From: Alphaproteobacteria bacterium UBA7371 | GTDB lineage: Bacteria; Pseudomonadota; Alphaproteobacteria; UBA8317 | Assembly (NCBI GenBank): GCA_002469865.1 | Contig: DKOD01000062.1 | Location: 980 to 9,403 of the forward strand | Length of the DNA stretch: 8,424 bases | Reading direction: 5' to 3' | In this document: one piece after another, positions 1 to 5,811 of the stretch | How positions within the stretch are numbered: position 1 is the stretch's first letter | Layout of the letters: every line of letters begins with the position of its first letter | The notes under the pieces: generated by a model | Databases searched by the model: none | Told to the model about the DNA's origin: nothing | The model's input: the letters and a program-made list of their open reading frames with translations, nothing else | Position numbers and translations under genes: made by a program

Positions 1-115
1 GTTGGATCTTCATGTTTCCGGCGTGACCAAAGGTGCACGTGAGTGTATTGAAAAGGCGGGTGGTGCTGTTACCGTTACCCGTATTACCCCTCAAGCCGAC
101 GCTGCCAGCGAATAA
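1..115 (+). CDS. rplO: 50S ribosomal protein L15, C-terminal end (partial)
   Basis: This is the last 37 codons of an open frame that enters from the left edge (first complete codon at 2, stop TAA at 113-115). The visible tail, LDLHVSGVTKGARECIEKAG followed by GAVTVTRI, matches the end of bacterial L15, where a beta strand, a Ser/Ala-rich turn and an 'IEkaGG' helix precede a final strand. L15 is a late-assembling 23S rRNA-binding protein of the large subunit. Its place immediately upstream of secY is the standard spc-operon order, and this supports the call more strongly than the short sequence does. The tail after the final strand (TPQADAASE) is a short unstructured extension. The start codon and most of the protein lie outside the window. 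Confidence 0.88.
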   Translation, partial: LDLHVSGVTKGARECIEKAGGAVTVTRITPQADAASE

Positions 116-135
116 CGGGCGCCGGCAGCACCCTT

Positions 136-141
136 CGGAGG
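136..141 (+). promoter_or_regulatory. Shine-Dalgarno site of secY
   Basis: CGGAGG lies 4 nt before the ATG at 146, a strong but closely spaced ribosome-binding site. It fixes the secY start and lies in the 30-nt gap after rplO. Confidence 0.7.
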
Positions 142-145
142 TCGC

Positions 146-1477
146 ATGCCATCAGCTGTTGAGCAGCTTGCTGCCAATTTGGATCTGTCCACACTGGGCA
201 AAGCCAAAGAACTTCGTCAGCGTATCTTGTTTACCCTTGGTGCGCTGATTGTTTATCGTTTTGGGACATTTGTGCCGGTGCCTGGAATTAACCCTGGGGC
301 ACTAGCGGATTTGTTCGCCCAGAATTCCCAGGGCATTGTCGGGATGTTCGACATGTTTTCTGGTGGTGCAATTGGCCGTATGGCAATCTTTGCGCTCAAC
401 ATTATACCCTATATTTCTGCATCGATTATCGTGCAGTTGCTAACCAGTTCCGTTCCTCATCTGGAGGCCCTTAAAAAAGAGGGGGAATCTGGACGCCGCA
501 AAATCAACCAATACACGCGTTATTTGACCGTATTTTTGGCTCTTTTCCAGTCATTTGGTATCGCTGTTGGTCTTGAATCCAGCACGGGTGTGGTCGCCAA
601 TCCGGGCCTTTTATTCCAAATTTCCACGGTCGTATCTTTGACCGGTGGCACCATCTTCTTAATGTGGCTTGGGGAACAAATCACCGCTAGGGGTGTGGGT
701 AATGGAATCTCCTTGATCATCTATGCAGGTATTGTGGCCGAACTCCCTACGGCGTTAATTTCAACATTAGAACTTGGGCGCCAAGGCGCGCTTGCCCCGG
801 GCGTTATTGTCACCTTGTTGGTTATGGTTGCCGTGGTGATTTATGTGATTGTGCTGTTTGAGCGCGCCCAGAGAAGACTCCTTGTCCAATACCCGAAGCG
901 CCAACAGGGCAACAAAATGTTCCAAGGCGACACGTCGCATCTACCCCTGAAGGTGAATACCGCAGGTGTTATCCCGGCCATTTTTGCCTCTTCTTTGCTG
1001 CTGTTGCCACTGACCTTTGCCAATTTTACCGGCGGTGATTCCGGTGGTGTTATCAACACCGTGACGGCCATTCTTGGCCATGGCCAACCTCTTTATATGG
1101 TTGCTTATGCCAGTCTGATTGCATTCTTCTGTTTCTTTTACACGGCGGTTGTTTCCAACCCTGAGGACATGGCCGACAATCTTAAACGCCAGGGTGGGTT
1201 CATTCCAGGTATCCGTCCTGGCCCCATGACGGCAAACCATATTGATTTTGTGTTGACCCGTATCACGGTGGTTGGTGCCATTTATCTTGTGGTGATCTGT
1301 CTGATCCCTGAATTTCTTATCGCCTTTTATCCAGTCCCCTTCTACTTTGGGGGAACTAGCCTTCTGATTGTCGTCAGCGTAACCATGGATACCGTATCCC
1401 AAATCCAGGGGCACATGTTCGCCCATCAATATGAAGGGCTGATTAAAAAATCCAAGTTACGCGGGGGAAAGAAATGA
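146..1477 (+). CDS. secY: Protein translocase subunit SecY
   Basis: SecY (443 aa, the usual bacterial length) forms the inner-membrane channel of the Sec translocon with SecE and SecG, passing unfolded proteins from SecA or the ribosome. Ten hydrophobic segments are readable. Landmarks in order: the first transmembrane helix after LGKAKELRQRILFTLGA (about 18-34), the plug region MFDMFSGGAIGRMAIFAL (67-84), the GEQITARGVGNGISLIIYAG signature (176-195), the cytoplasmic loop with QGNKMFQGDTSHLPLKVN (254-271), and the loop NPEDMADNLKRQGGFIPGIRPG (338-359). That last loop corresponds to the SecA/ribosome-contacting loop, with the conserved Arg at about 357. The C-terminus is a basic cytoplasmic tail. 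The start is set by a good Shine-Dalgarno 4 nt upstream. The stop overlaps the adk start in ATGA, so translation is probably coupled. Nothing in the protein looks unusual. Confidence 0.98.
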   Translation: MPSAVEQLAANLDLSTLGKAKELRQRILFTLGALIVYRFGTFVPVPGINPGALADLFAQNSQGIVGMFDMFSGGAIGRMAIFALNIIPYISASIIVQLLTSSVPHLEALKKEGESGRRKINQYTRYLTVFLALFQSFGIAVGLESSTGVVANPGLLFQISTVVSLTGGTIFLMWLGEQITARGVGNGISLIIYAGIVAELPTALISTLELGRQGALAPGVIVTLLVMVAVVIYVIVLFERAQRRLLVQYPKRQQGNKMFQGDTSHLPLKVNTAGVIPAIFASSLLLLPLTFANFTGGDSGGVINTVTAILGHGQPLYMVAYASLIAFFCFFYTAVVSNPEDMADNLKRQGGFIPGIRPGPMTANHIDFVLTRITVVGAIYLVVICLIPEFLIAFYPVPFYFGGTSLLIVVSVTMDTVSQIQGHMFAHQYEGLIKKSKLRGGKK

Positions 1478-2040
1478 ACATAATCCTTCTCGGCCCACCA
1501 GGGGCAGGTAAGGGAACACAAGCCAAGCGCATTGTTGAAAAATATGGGCTTGTTCAGCTTTCCACTGGAGACATGTTGCGCGCGGCAGTGGCGAACCAAA
1601 CAGAGATTGGTTTGCGGGCAAAGGACATCATGGAGCGTGGGGATCTTGTCCCGGACGAGGTTGTGGTGGGCATCATTGCCGAGCGTATTGATGAGCCCGA
1701 TTGTGGCAATGGATTTATCCTTGATGGTTTTCCGCGCACCGTGGCCCAAGCCGAAGCTTTGGGTGACTTGTTGCACAAACGTGGGCGCAAGATTGATCAT
1801 GTGATCCAGCTGGAAGTGGATGATGAAGCTTTGGTCGGCCGCATTGAGCAACGGGCCAAAGAAACCGGTGGAGAGCGTAAGGATGACAATGCCGATACCC
1901 TGCGTTCTCGGCTTGCGGTGTATCATGAATCCACGGCGCCTTTGTTGCCCTTTTATGCTGCCAAAAATGCCCTGAAGAAGGTCGACGGCATGGCCAGCAT
2001 GGATGATGTGGCCGTGGCCATTGATAAAATTCTTGTCTAA
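1474..2040 (+). CDS. adk: Adenylate kinase, short (LID-less) type
   Basis: Adenylate kinase catalyses ATP + AMP = 2 ADP in the cytoplasm and balances the adenylate pool. The 188-aa protein shows the P-loop GPPGAGKGTQ (7-16), the AMP-binding STGDMLR (30-36), GFILDGFPRT (80-89) with the Asp and Arg that contact AMP, and the LID arginines around RAK (127-129) and ERKDDNADTLRSRL (134-147). The LID is of the short kind: no extra zinc or beta-strand insertion is present, so the length is about 188 rather than about 215 residues. This is common in Alphaproteobacteria. The ATG overlaps the secY stop by 4 nt, which settles the start and suggests coupling. The location between secY and the alpha operon is normal for many bacteria. 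The call is secure. Confidence 0.98.
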   Translation: MNIILLGPPGAGKGTQAKRIVEKYGLVQLSTGDMLRAAVANQTEIGLRAKDIMERGDLVPDEVVVGIIAERIDEPDCGNGFILDGFPRTVAQAEALGDLLHKRGRKIDHVIQLEVDDEALVGRIEQRAKETGGERKDDNADTLRSRLAVYHESTAPLLPFYAAKNALKKVDGMASMDDVAVAIDKILV

Positions 2041-2053
2041 AGACGTTGTGGCC

Positions 2054-2081
2054 TTGACGCAAAAGGCCCAGCCAGTATACT
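2054..2081 (+). promoter_or_regulatory. Sigma-70-type promoter for the rpsM-rpsK-rpoA-rplQ operon
   Basis: A -35 box TTGACG (2054-2059) and a -10 box TATACT (2076-2081) are separated by 16 nt. Each hexamer differs from the E. coli consensus at one position, and this is the best promoter match I found in the window. It lies in the only sizeable intergenic gap, just downstream of adk and 77 nt before the rpsM start. Transcription would begin around 2086-2090, giving a leader of about 70 nt. It probably supplies the alpha operon independently of the upstream spc-operon transcript. The start site is inferred, not seen. Confidence 0.75.
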
Positions 2082-2082
2082 C

Positions 2083-2152
2083 CGCTCCTTCATGATGCGG
2101 CGATGGTGAAGCCAGGCAGCGTCTAATTGTTTATAGCCCGCATGTAGGAGTG
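2083..2152 (+). promoter_or_regulatory. Candidate Shine-Dalgarno-occluding helix in the rpsM leader
   Basis: Bases 2083-2089 (CGCTCCT) pair with 2146-2152 (AGGAGTG) through seven consecutive pairs, one of them G-U. After a single U-U mismatch (2090/2145), CATG at 2091-2094 pairs with CATG at 2141-2144. The 3' arm contains the whole rpsM ribosome-binding site AGGAG (2146-2150). The 46-nt apical region could close further through CGG/CCG (2098-2100 with 2138-2140). If formed, the structure would block initiation on rpsM and, through coupling, possibly the whole alpha operon. In E. coli the same operon is controlled translationally by S4 binding a leader pseudoknot. This helix is deduced by eye, without energy calculation or covariation. 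Confidence 0.45.
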
Positions 2153-2157
2153 ACGAC

Positions 2158-2526
2158 GTGGCACGTATTGGTGGCGTCAATATACCGACGAATAAGCGCG
2201 TACATATTGCGCTTACCTATATCCATGGCATTGGCCCGTTTAATGCCAAGACCATTTGTAATGATTTGAAAATCTCGCCAGAGCGTCGTGTGAATGAACT
2301 TTCTGATGCTGAGATTATTCAGATCCGTGAATTTATCGACCGCGAATTTACCGTTGAGGGTGATCTGAGGCGTGAGCGCGCCATGAACATCAAGCGGTTG
2401 ATGGATCTTGGTTGCTATCGTGGCCTACGCCATCGCCGCAACCTTCCGGTGCGTGGACAACGCACCCACACCAATGCCCGCACCCGCAAGGGACCGGCCA
2501 AAGCCATTGCTGGCAAGAAGAAATAA
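2158..2526 (+). CDS. rpsM: 30S ribosomal protein S13
   Basis: S13 (122 aa) sits in the head of the small subunit, contacts 16S rRNA, S19 and the P-site tRNA, and forms intersubunit bridges. The N-terminus ARIGGVNIPTNKRVHIALTY and the helix-two-turn-helix motif around IHGIG (23-27) are typical. The C-terminal block LRHRRNLPVRGQRTHTNART (90-109) is the family signature, followed by a basic tail ending KKK that reaches into the decoding region. The start is GTG at 2158, chosen because AGGAG at 2146-2150 lies 7 nt upstream and the product begins with the universal (M)ARI. The gene opens the alpha operon and is preceded by a strong promoter and a possible occluding leader. The next gene, rpsK, begins 13 nt after the stop. 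Confidence 0.98.
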   Translation: MARIGGVNIPTNKRVHIALTYIHGIGPFNAKTICNDLKISPERRVNELSDAEIIQIREFIDREFTVEGDLRRERAMNIKRLMDLGCYRGLRHRRNLPVRGQRTHTNARTRKGPAKAIAGKKK

Positions 2527-2539
2527 GGATTAACGAGCC

Positions 2540-2932
2540 ATGGCACGTCAGGACAAAACAAGGGTACGTCGCAAGGAGCGGAAAAATATTTCTGCTGGTG
2601 TTGCCCACGTTCTTTCCACATTTAACAACACCCTCATCACCATCTCTGATGCACAAGGCAATGCAATTTCTTGGTCATCAGCCGGGGCTTTGGGTTTCAA
2701 AGGGTCACGCAAATCAACACCCTATGCCGCCCAGGTTGCCGCGGAAGACGCAGGCAAGAAAGCCCAAGAGCATGGTGTAAAGAGCCTTGATGTTGAAGTT
2801 TGCGGCCCAGGTTCTGGCCGTGAAAGCGCCCTGCGTGCTTTGTCTTCGATTGGCTTTGCGATTTCATCAATACGTGACGTGACACCCATTCCCCATAATG
2901 GTTGTCGTCCGCCGAAACGCCGCCGCGTTTAA
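2540..2932 (+). CDS. rpsK: 30S ribosomal protein S11
   Basis: S11 (130 aa) is a platform protein of the small subunit, binding 16S rRNA beside S6/S18 and lining the mRNA exit path. It shows a basic N-terminus (KTRVRRKERKNISAGVAHV), the core STFNNTLITISDAQGNAISW (26-45) and the signature VEVCGPGSGRESALRAL (85-101). The C-terminus is DVTPIPHNGCRPPKRRRV (113-130). The Asn-Gly at 120-121 corresponds to the site where E. coli S11 carries an isoaspartate, so the same deamidation is possible here. The Shine-Dalgarno AAGGA (2525-2529) overlaps the rpsM stop and lies 10 nt before the ATG. The spacing after rpsM is 13 nt, so the two are co-transcribed. Unlike in E. coli, rpsD does not follow; rpoA does. 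Confidence 0.98.
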   Translation: MARQDKTRVRRKERKNISAGVAHVLSTFNNTLITISDAQGNAISWSSAGALGFKGSRKSTPYAAQVAAEDAGKKAQEHGVKSLDVEVCGPGSGRESALRALSSIGFAISSIRDVTPIPHNGCRPPKRRRV

Positions 2933-2962
2933 GACCAACATTTTTTCTCACCGCCAAACGCG

Positions 2963-2971
2963 AAAGAGGTG
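2963..2971 (+). promoter_or_regulatory. Shine-Dalgarno site that decides the rpoA start
   Basis: AAAGAGGTG precedes ATG 2981 with about 10 nt between. An in-frame GTG at 2969 lies inside this site, so it is unlikely to be the real initiator. GGTGA (2968-2972) can pair with TCACC (2948-2952), a modest 5-bp helix of uncertain meaning. Confidence 0.6.
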
Positions 2972-2980
2972 ATTGCAACC

Positions 2981-4006
2981 ATGGATGCCGCAATCTCAAA
3001 GAACTGGCTGGAATTAATCAAGCCGACAGAATTAAATGCCCAATCATCACTCGGCAACCGCCGTGCCAAAATCGAAGTAGAGCCTCTTGAAAGGGGTTTT
3101 GGTGTTACATTGGGCAATGCCCTACGCCGTGTTCTTCTTTCATCTATTCGTGGTTCTGCCATCACCGCCATTCAGATTGATGGTGTTTTGCATGAATTCT
3201 CGTCCATTGCTGGTGTGCGTGAAGACGTCACGGACATTGTGTTGAATGTTAAAGGAATTGCTGTTCGTTGCCAGGTTGAGGGCAGCAAGCGTCTTGTTCT
3301 TGATGCCAAGGGTCCTTGTGAGGTTCGCGCTGGCGATATCAAATTGTCCGGTGACATTGAGGTCCTTAACCCTGACCATGTCATTTGCACCCTTGATGAA
3401 AATGTCGAGATGCATATGGAATTTGTGGTTGATAGTGGCAAGGGTTACGTTCCTTCGGAAAAAAATAGGAGCGAAGATGCTCCCATTGGCCTTATTCCCA
3501 TCGATGCGATTTTCTCCCCGGTGAAGCGCGTGTCTTACAATGTGGAAAACACCCGTGTTGGCCAAGGTTTGGATTATGACAAACTCATCTTGGAAATTGA
3601 AACCGACGGCACCGTTCTTCCCGAAGATGCGGTTGCTTATGCAGCGCGCATTCTTCAAGACCAGTTGCAGGTATTCATCAATTTTGAAGAAGTTGGTGCT
3701 GTGCACGTGCAGCCCGAGCCGCAGGGTATTGATTTTAACCCAGCATTGCTGAAGAAAGTCGACGAACTGGAACTTTCCGTCCGCTCGGCCAATTGCCTTA
3801 AGAATGACAATATTGTGTTCATTGGTGACTTGATCCAAAAGTCCGAAGCGGAATTGCTGCGTACCCCGAATTTTGGCCGCAAATCCTTAAATGAAATTAG
3901 GGAAGTGCTCGGTCATCTTGGGCTTCATTTGGGCATGGATATTCCTGAATGGCCACCAGAAAATATTGATGATCTTGCCAAGAAATATGATGAGCCTGGT
4001 TACTGA
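2981..4006 (+). CDS. rpoA: DNA-directed RNA polymerase subunit alpha
   Basis: The alpha subunit dimerises to nucleate assembly of RNA polymerase, and its C-terminal domain contacts UP-element DNA and activators. With the ATG at 2981 the protein is 341 aa. The N-terminal domain (about 1-235) contains the dimer/assembly motif EPLERGFGVTLGNALRRVLL (34-53), IDGVLHEFSSIAGVREDV (66-83) and YNVENTRVGQGLDYDKL (186-202). A linker of about 236-258 (VGAVHVQPEPQGIDFNP) leads to the C-terminal domain. There SVRSANCLKNDNIVFIGDL (266-284) carries the equivalents of E. coli R265, N268, C269 and K271, and RTPNFGRKSLNEIREVL (294-310) forms the DNA-binding helices. The tail ends DDLAKKYDEPGY. GTG 2969 would add four residues but lies in the ribosome-binding site. 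The gap to rpsK is 48 nt and to rplQ 33 nt. Confidence 0.98.
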   Translation: MDAAISKNWLELIKPTELNAQSSLGNRRAKIEVEPLERGFGVTLGNALRRVLLSSIRGSAITAIQIDGVLHEFSSIAGVREDVTDIVLNVKGIAVRCQVEGSKRLVLDAKGPCEVRAGDIKLSGDIEVLNPDHVICTLDENVEMHMEFVVDSGKGYVPSEKNRSEDAPIGLIPIDAIFSPVKRVSYNVENTRVGQGLDYDKLILEIETDGTVLPEDAVAYAARILQDQLQVFINFEEVGAVHVQPEPQGIDFNPALLKKVDELELSVRSANCLKNDNIVFIGDLIQKSEAELLRTPNFGRKSLNEIREVLGHLGLHLGMDIPEWPPENIDDLAKKYDEPGY

Positions 4007-4039
4007 TTATTAGCCCGGCACCAAACGAAGGAAGAACCG

Positions 4040-4459
4040 ATGCGTCACGGAAATGCACTGAGGAAACTGAACCGCACACACTCGCACCGAAAGGCGATGT
4101 TTGCCAATATGGCTGCAGCCCTTATTAAGCATGAGCAAATCAAGACCACCTTGCCAAAGGCTAAGGAGCTTAGGCCCATTGTGGAGCGTCTTGTGTCTTT
4201 GTCCAAGCGCGGTGATCTTCACGCGCGTCGTTTGGTTGCCTCCCGCTTGCGTGACCGTGACATGACTCGGAAGCTTTTTGATGTGTTGGGCCCGCGTTAC
4301 GAAGAACGTCCAGGTGGCTATATCCGCATCATGAAGGCAGGTTTCCGTTATGGCGACAATGCACCCATGGCGGTGATTGAATTTGTGGATAGGGACATCG
4401 AAGCCAAAGGTCAGGATTCGGGTCCTGTGGAAGTGGTTGAGGAAGCTGCTGAGCAGTAA
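4040..4459 (+). CDS. rplQ: 50S ribosomal protein L17
   Basis: L17 (139 aa) is a primary large-subunit protein near the exit tunnel. It begins MRHGNALRKLNRTHSHRKAM, contains IKTTLPKAKELRPIVERLVS (34-53) and closes with RYEERPGGYIRIMKAGFRYGD (86-106), all family hallmarks. After the globular part comes an acidic tail (roughly 117-139, ending EVVEEAAEQ) that is longer than in the minimal E. coli-type core; such variable tails are common in Alphaproteobacteria. The Shine-Dalgarno GAAGGAAG (4028-4035) lies 4 nt before the ATG. It is the last gene of the alpha operon: a strong terminator begins 28 nt after the stop. Confidence 0.98.
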   Translation: MRHGNALRKLNRTHSHRKAMFANMAAALIKHEQIKTTLPKAKELRPIVERLVSLSKRGDLHARRLVASRLRDRDMTRKLFDVLGPRYEERPGGYIRIMKAGFRYGDNAPMAVIEFVDRDIEAKGQDSGPVEVVEEAAEQ

Positions 4460-4486
4460 TGGCTTGGTTTGATCCATGGAATCTTT

Positions 4487-4515
4487 AAAAAGGTTGCCTT
4501 AGGGCAACCTTTTTT
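4487..4515 (+). terminator. Rho-independent terminator after rplQ
   Basis: A perfect 12-bp inverted repeat (AAAAAGGTTGCC at 4487-4498 and GGCAACCTTTTT at 4503-4514) encloses the loop TTAG, with a run of six T (4510-4515). The A-rich left arm makes it symmetrical, so it could also stop transcription from the other strand, although no convergent gene is present. It ends the alpha operon and lies 14 nt before the crcB start. Confidence 0.93.
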
Positions 4516-4529
4516 GTTGGGGCGTTGTT

Positions 4530-4907
4530 ATGTTGGAATTTGTTGCTGTTTTTGTTGGTGGCGGCTTGGGTTCGATCATACGCTTTGGTTTGAGTCAATT
4601 CATTCCCCGTGGGGCCGATGACATACATTGGGCAACATTTGCAACCAACATGGTGGGTGCATTGCTGATTGGTTTTTTGTTCCATATGGCGTTGAAGCTT
4701 GAGCCGCATGGCGCCCTAAAAGCTGGGATGATGGCGGGCTTACTCGGTGGGCTTACAACTTTTTCCACCTTTTCCCTGGAGCTGTTGGAATTGCTGCGTG
4801 AGGAACGTGTCATGCAGGCATTTTTGTATGGCTTACTCTCACTGGTTCTTGGTTTGGTGGCATGTGCGTCAGGTTGGTTGTTGGCCAGGCAGATGGTGGG
4901 TCCATGA
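4530..4907 (+). CDS. crcB: Fluoride ion channel/exporter CrcB (Fluc family)
   Basis: CrcB/Fluc proteins are small inner-membrane dimers, arranged antiparallel, that let toxic cytoplasmic fluoride out. The 125-aa protein has four hydrophobic helices (about 2-22, 34-56, 65-90, 96-121) and the family signatures in order. These are GGGLGSIIRFGLS (10-22) with the conserved Arg18, ATNMVGALLIGF (38-49) with the pore Asn40, and GLLGGLTTFSTFSLE (70-84) with the phenylalanine pair F78/F81 that lines the fluoride path. The start is ATG 4530 with only a weak GGGG (4519-4522) upstream. The stop overlaps the next start (ATGA, 4904-4907). No crcB-type fluoride riboswitch can fit or be seen in the 70 nt between rplQ and this gene. 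In this context it is probably a constitutive, low-level housekeeping copy. Confidence 0.95.
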   Translation: MLEFVAVFVGGGLGSIIRFGLSQFIPRGADDIHWATFATNMVGALLIGFLFHMALKLEPHGALKAGMMAGLLGGLTTFSTFSLELLELLREERVMQAFLYGLLSLVLGLVACASGWLLARQMVGP

Positions 4908-5809
4908 ATAGCTATGTTGTGTCGGCCGATCATGATGGTCGTCGGATTGATCGGGTCGTTCGTGCGCAGTTGGGTCATGTCCCCCAGGCGCTGATTGAAC
5001 GTTGGTCTCGGGGCAAGAAATTGATAAAAAATGGGGCACCCGTGAAGGCAAATGAGCGGGTTCACCTGGGCGATGTGTTGGAATGGCCCCATGCCGATGT
5101 TGCCCAGAAACCAGCCAACCCGAGACAGGAACACCGCCTGGATGTGGTGATGAAGGCTCAAGATCATATGGTGATCAACAAGCCAGCGGGTCTTGCGGCG
5201 CAAGCTGGAAGCGGATTGTCAACGTCGGTTGATGATATGCTTCGGGCCGATGATCCACGTTGGAAGCTTGTTCATCGTTTGGATCGTCCCACTTCGGGAT
5301 GCCTGTTGGTTGCCAAGGGGGCCCGGGCCGCCGAGCATTATTCCAACCAATTTCGCAGTCGCGATATCCACAAATGTTATCTCGCTTTGGTTCCCCTTGG
5401 CCTTGATGATGAGGGAGTTGTCGACGCGCCCCTGCGACGGCGACAAGATGTGAAGCGCAAATCATTCATGGACGTGCATCCCGATGGTGATGAGGCATGC
5501 ACTTTGTTCAAGTTGCTTGCCCCGTTGGGTGACAAAGACCTTGTGCTGTTGCGGCCAGAGACAGGGCGAATGCACCAATTACGGGCGCATATGGCCCATT
5601 TGGGCCATGCCATTATTGGGGACGAGCTTTATGGGGGGCTGCCAGCGCCAAGGCTTGCGCTTCATTCCCTGGCACTTTTTTATCGGGACCAAGATGATCA
5701 AGATGTTTTTGCCTATGCCAAGCCCGGAGAGGATTTTTGTTCGCTGGCTGATGATGCTGCCAAACATATCCCAGATTTGGATATCCTTCAGGCCTTAGTC
5801 CATGTCTGA
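4904..5809 (+). CDS. rluC: RluA-family 23S rRNA pseudouridine synthase, RluC-like
   Basis: This 301-aa enzyme converts selected uridines in rRNA to pseudouridine. An N-terminal S4-type RNA-binding domain (about 1-62; [32 protein letters not shown]) is followed by the catalytic domain. [16 protein letters not shown] (90-105) is motif I, and [16 protein letters not shown] (123-138) contains the catalytic Asp127. [20 protein letters not shown] (217-236) with IIGDELYG (237-244) forms the C-terminal motifs. The S4 domain and the Q-x-G-S-G stretch favour the RluC class (E. coli RluC acts on 23S U955, U2504 and U2580). The 'RPTSG' form of the active-site loop also occurs in TruC-like enzymes, so the exact target is uncertain. 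An in-frame ATG at 4862 would add 14 residues inside crcB. ATG 4904 is preferred because it gives the usual N-terminus and a 4-nt coupled overlap with crcB. Confidence 0.9.
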
Positions 5810-5811
5810 GC
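5802..5811 (+). repeat. ATGTCTGAGC junction, first copy (rluC stop / HAD start)
   Basis: ATGTCTGA holds the start codon of the HAD gene and the TGA of the preceding gene in another frame. The same ten bases recur at 6466-6475, at the next junction. Both downstream proteins begin Met-Ser-Glu, and both copies continue into AATT, with one extra C here. Confidence 0.6.

Noticed and set aside
941..1926. Two - strand open frames of 162 and 166 codons opposite secY and adk
   Set aside because: They are shadows of conserved genes, and their translations look like reverse-frame products rather than proteins.
2050..2068. GGCC repeated on both sides of the -35 box as a possible operator
   Set aside because: A 4-base palindrome repeated 15 nt apart is too short to support an operator, and flanking bases do not extend the symmetry.
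2412..2780. 122-codon + strand frame overlapping rpsM and rpsK
   Set aside because: It runs out of frame through two certain ribosomal protein genes, and its composition does not resemble a folded protein.
2969..2980. GTG 2969 as an alternative rpoA start
   Set aside because: It lies inside the Shine-Dalgarno sequence that serves ATG 2981 and has no ribosome-binding site of its own.
3140..3838. 232-codon open frame on the - strand opposite rpoA
   Set aside because: It lies wholly antisense to an unmistakable rpoA, shows no recognisable domain, and is explained by the codon bias of the + strand gene.
4460..4530. Possible fluoride riboswitch upstream of crcB
   Set aside because: The space is only 70 nt and mostly terminator. 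The paired and conserved segments of the crcB motif are not present.
4862..4903. ATG 4862 as an alternative start of the pseudouridine synthase
   Set aside because: It would add 14 residues encoded within crcB that do not resemble the family N-terminus. The 4-nt overlap at 4904 is the usual arrangement.
4595..5203. 202-codon open frame on the - strand across crcB and rluC
   Set aside because: It is antisense to two well-supported genes, spans their junction, and has no family resemblance or ribosome-binding site that I can see.
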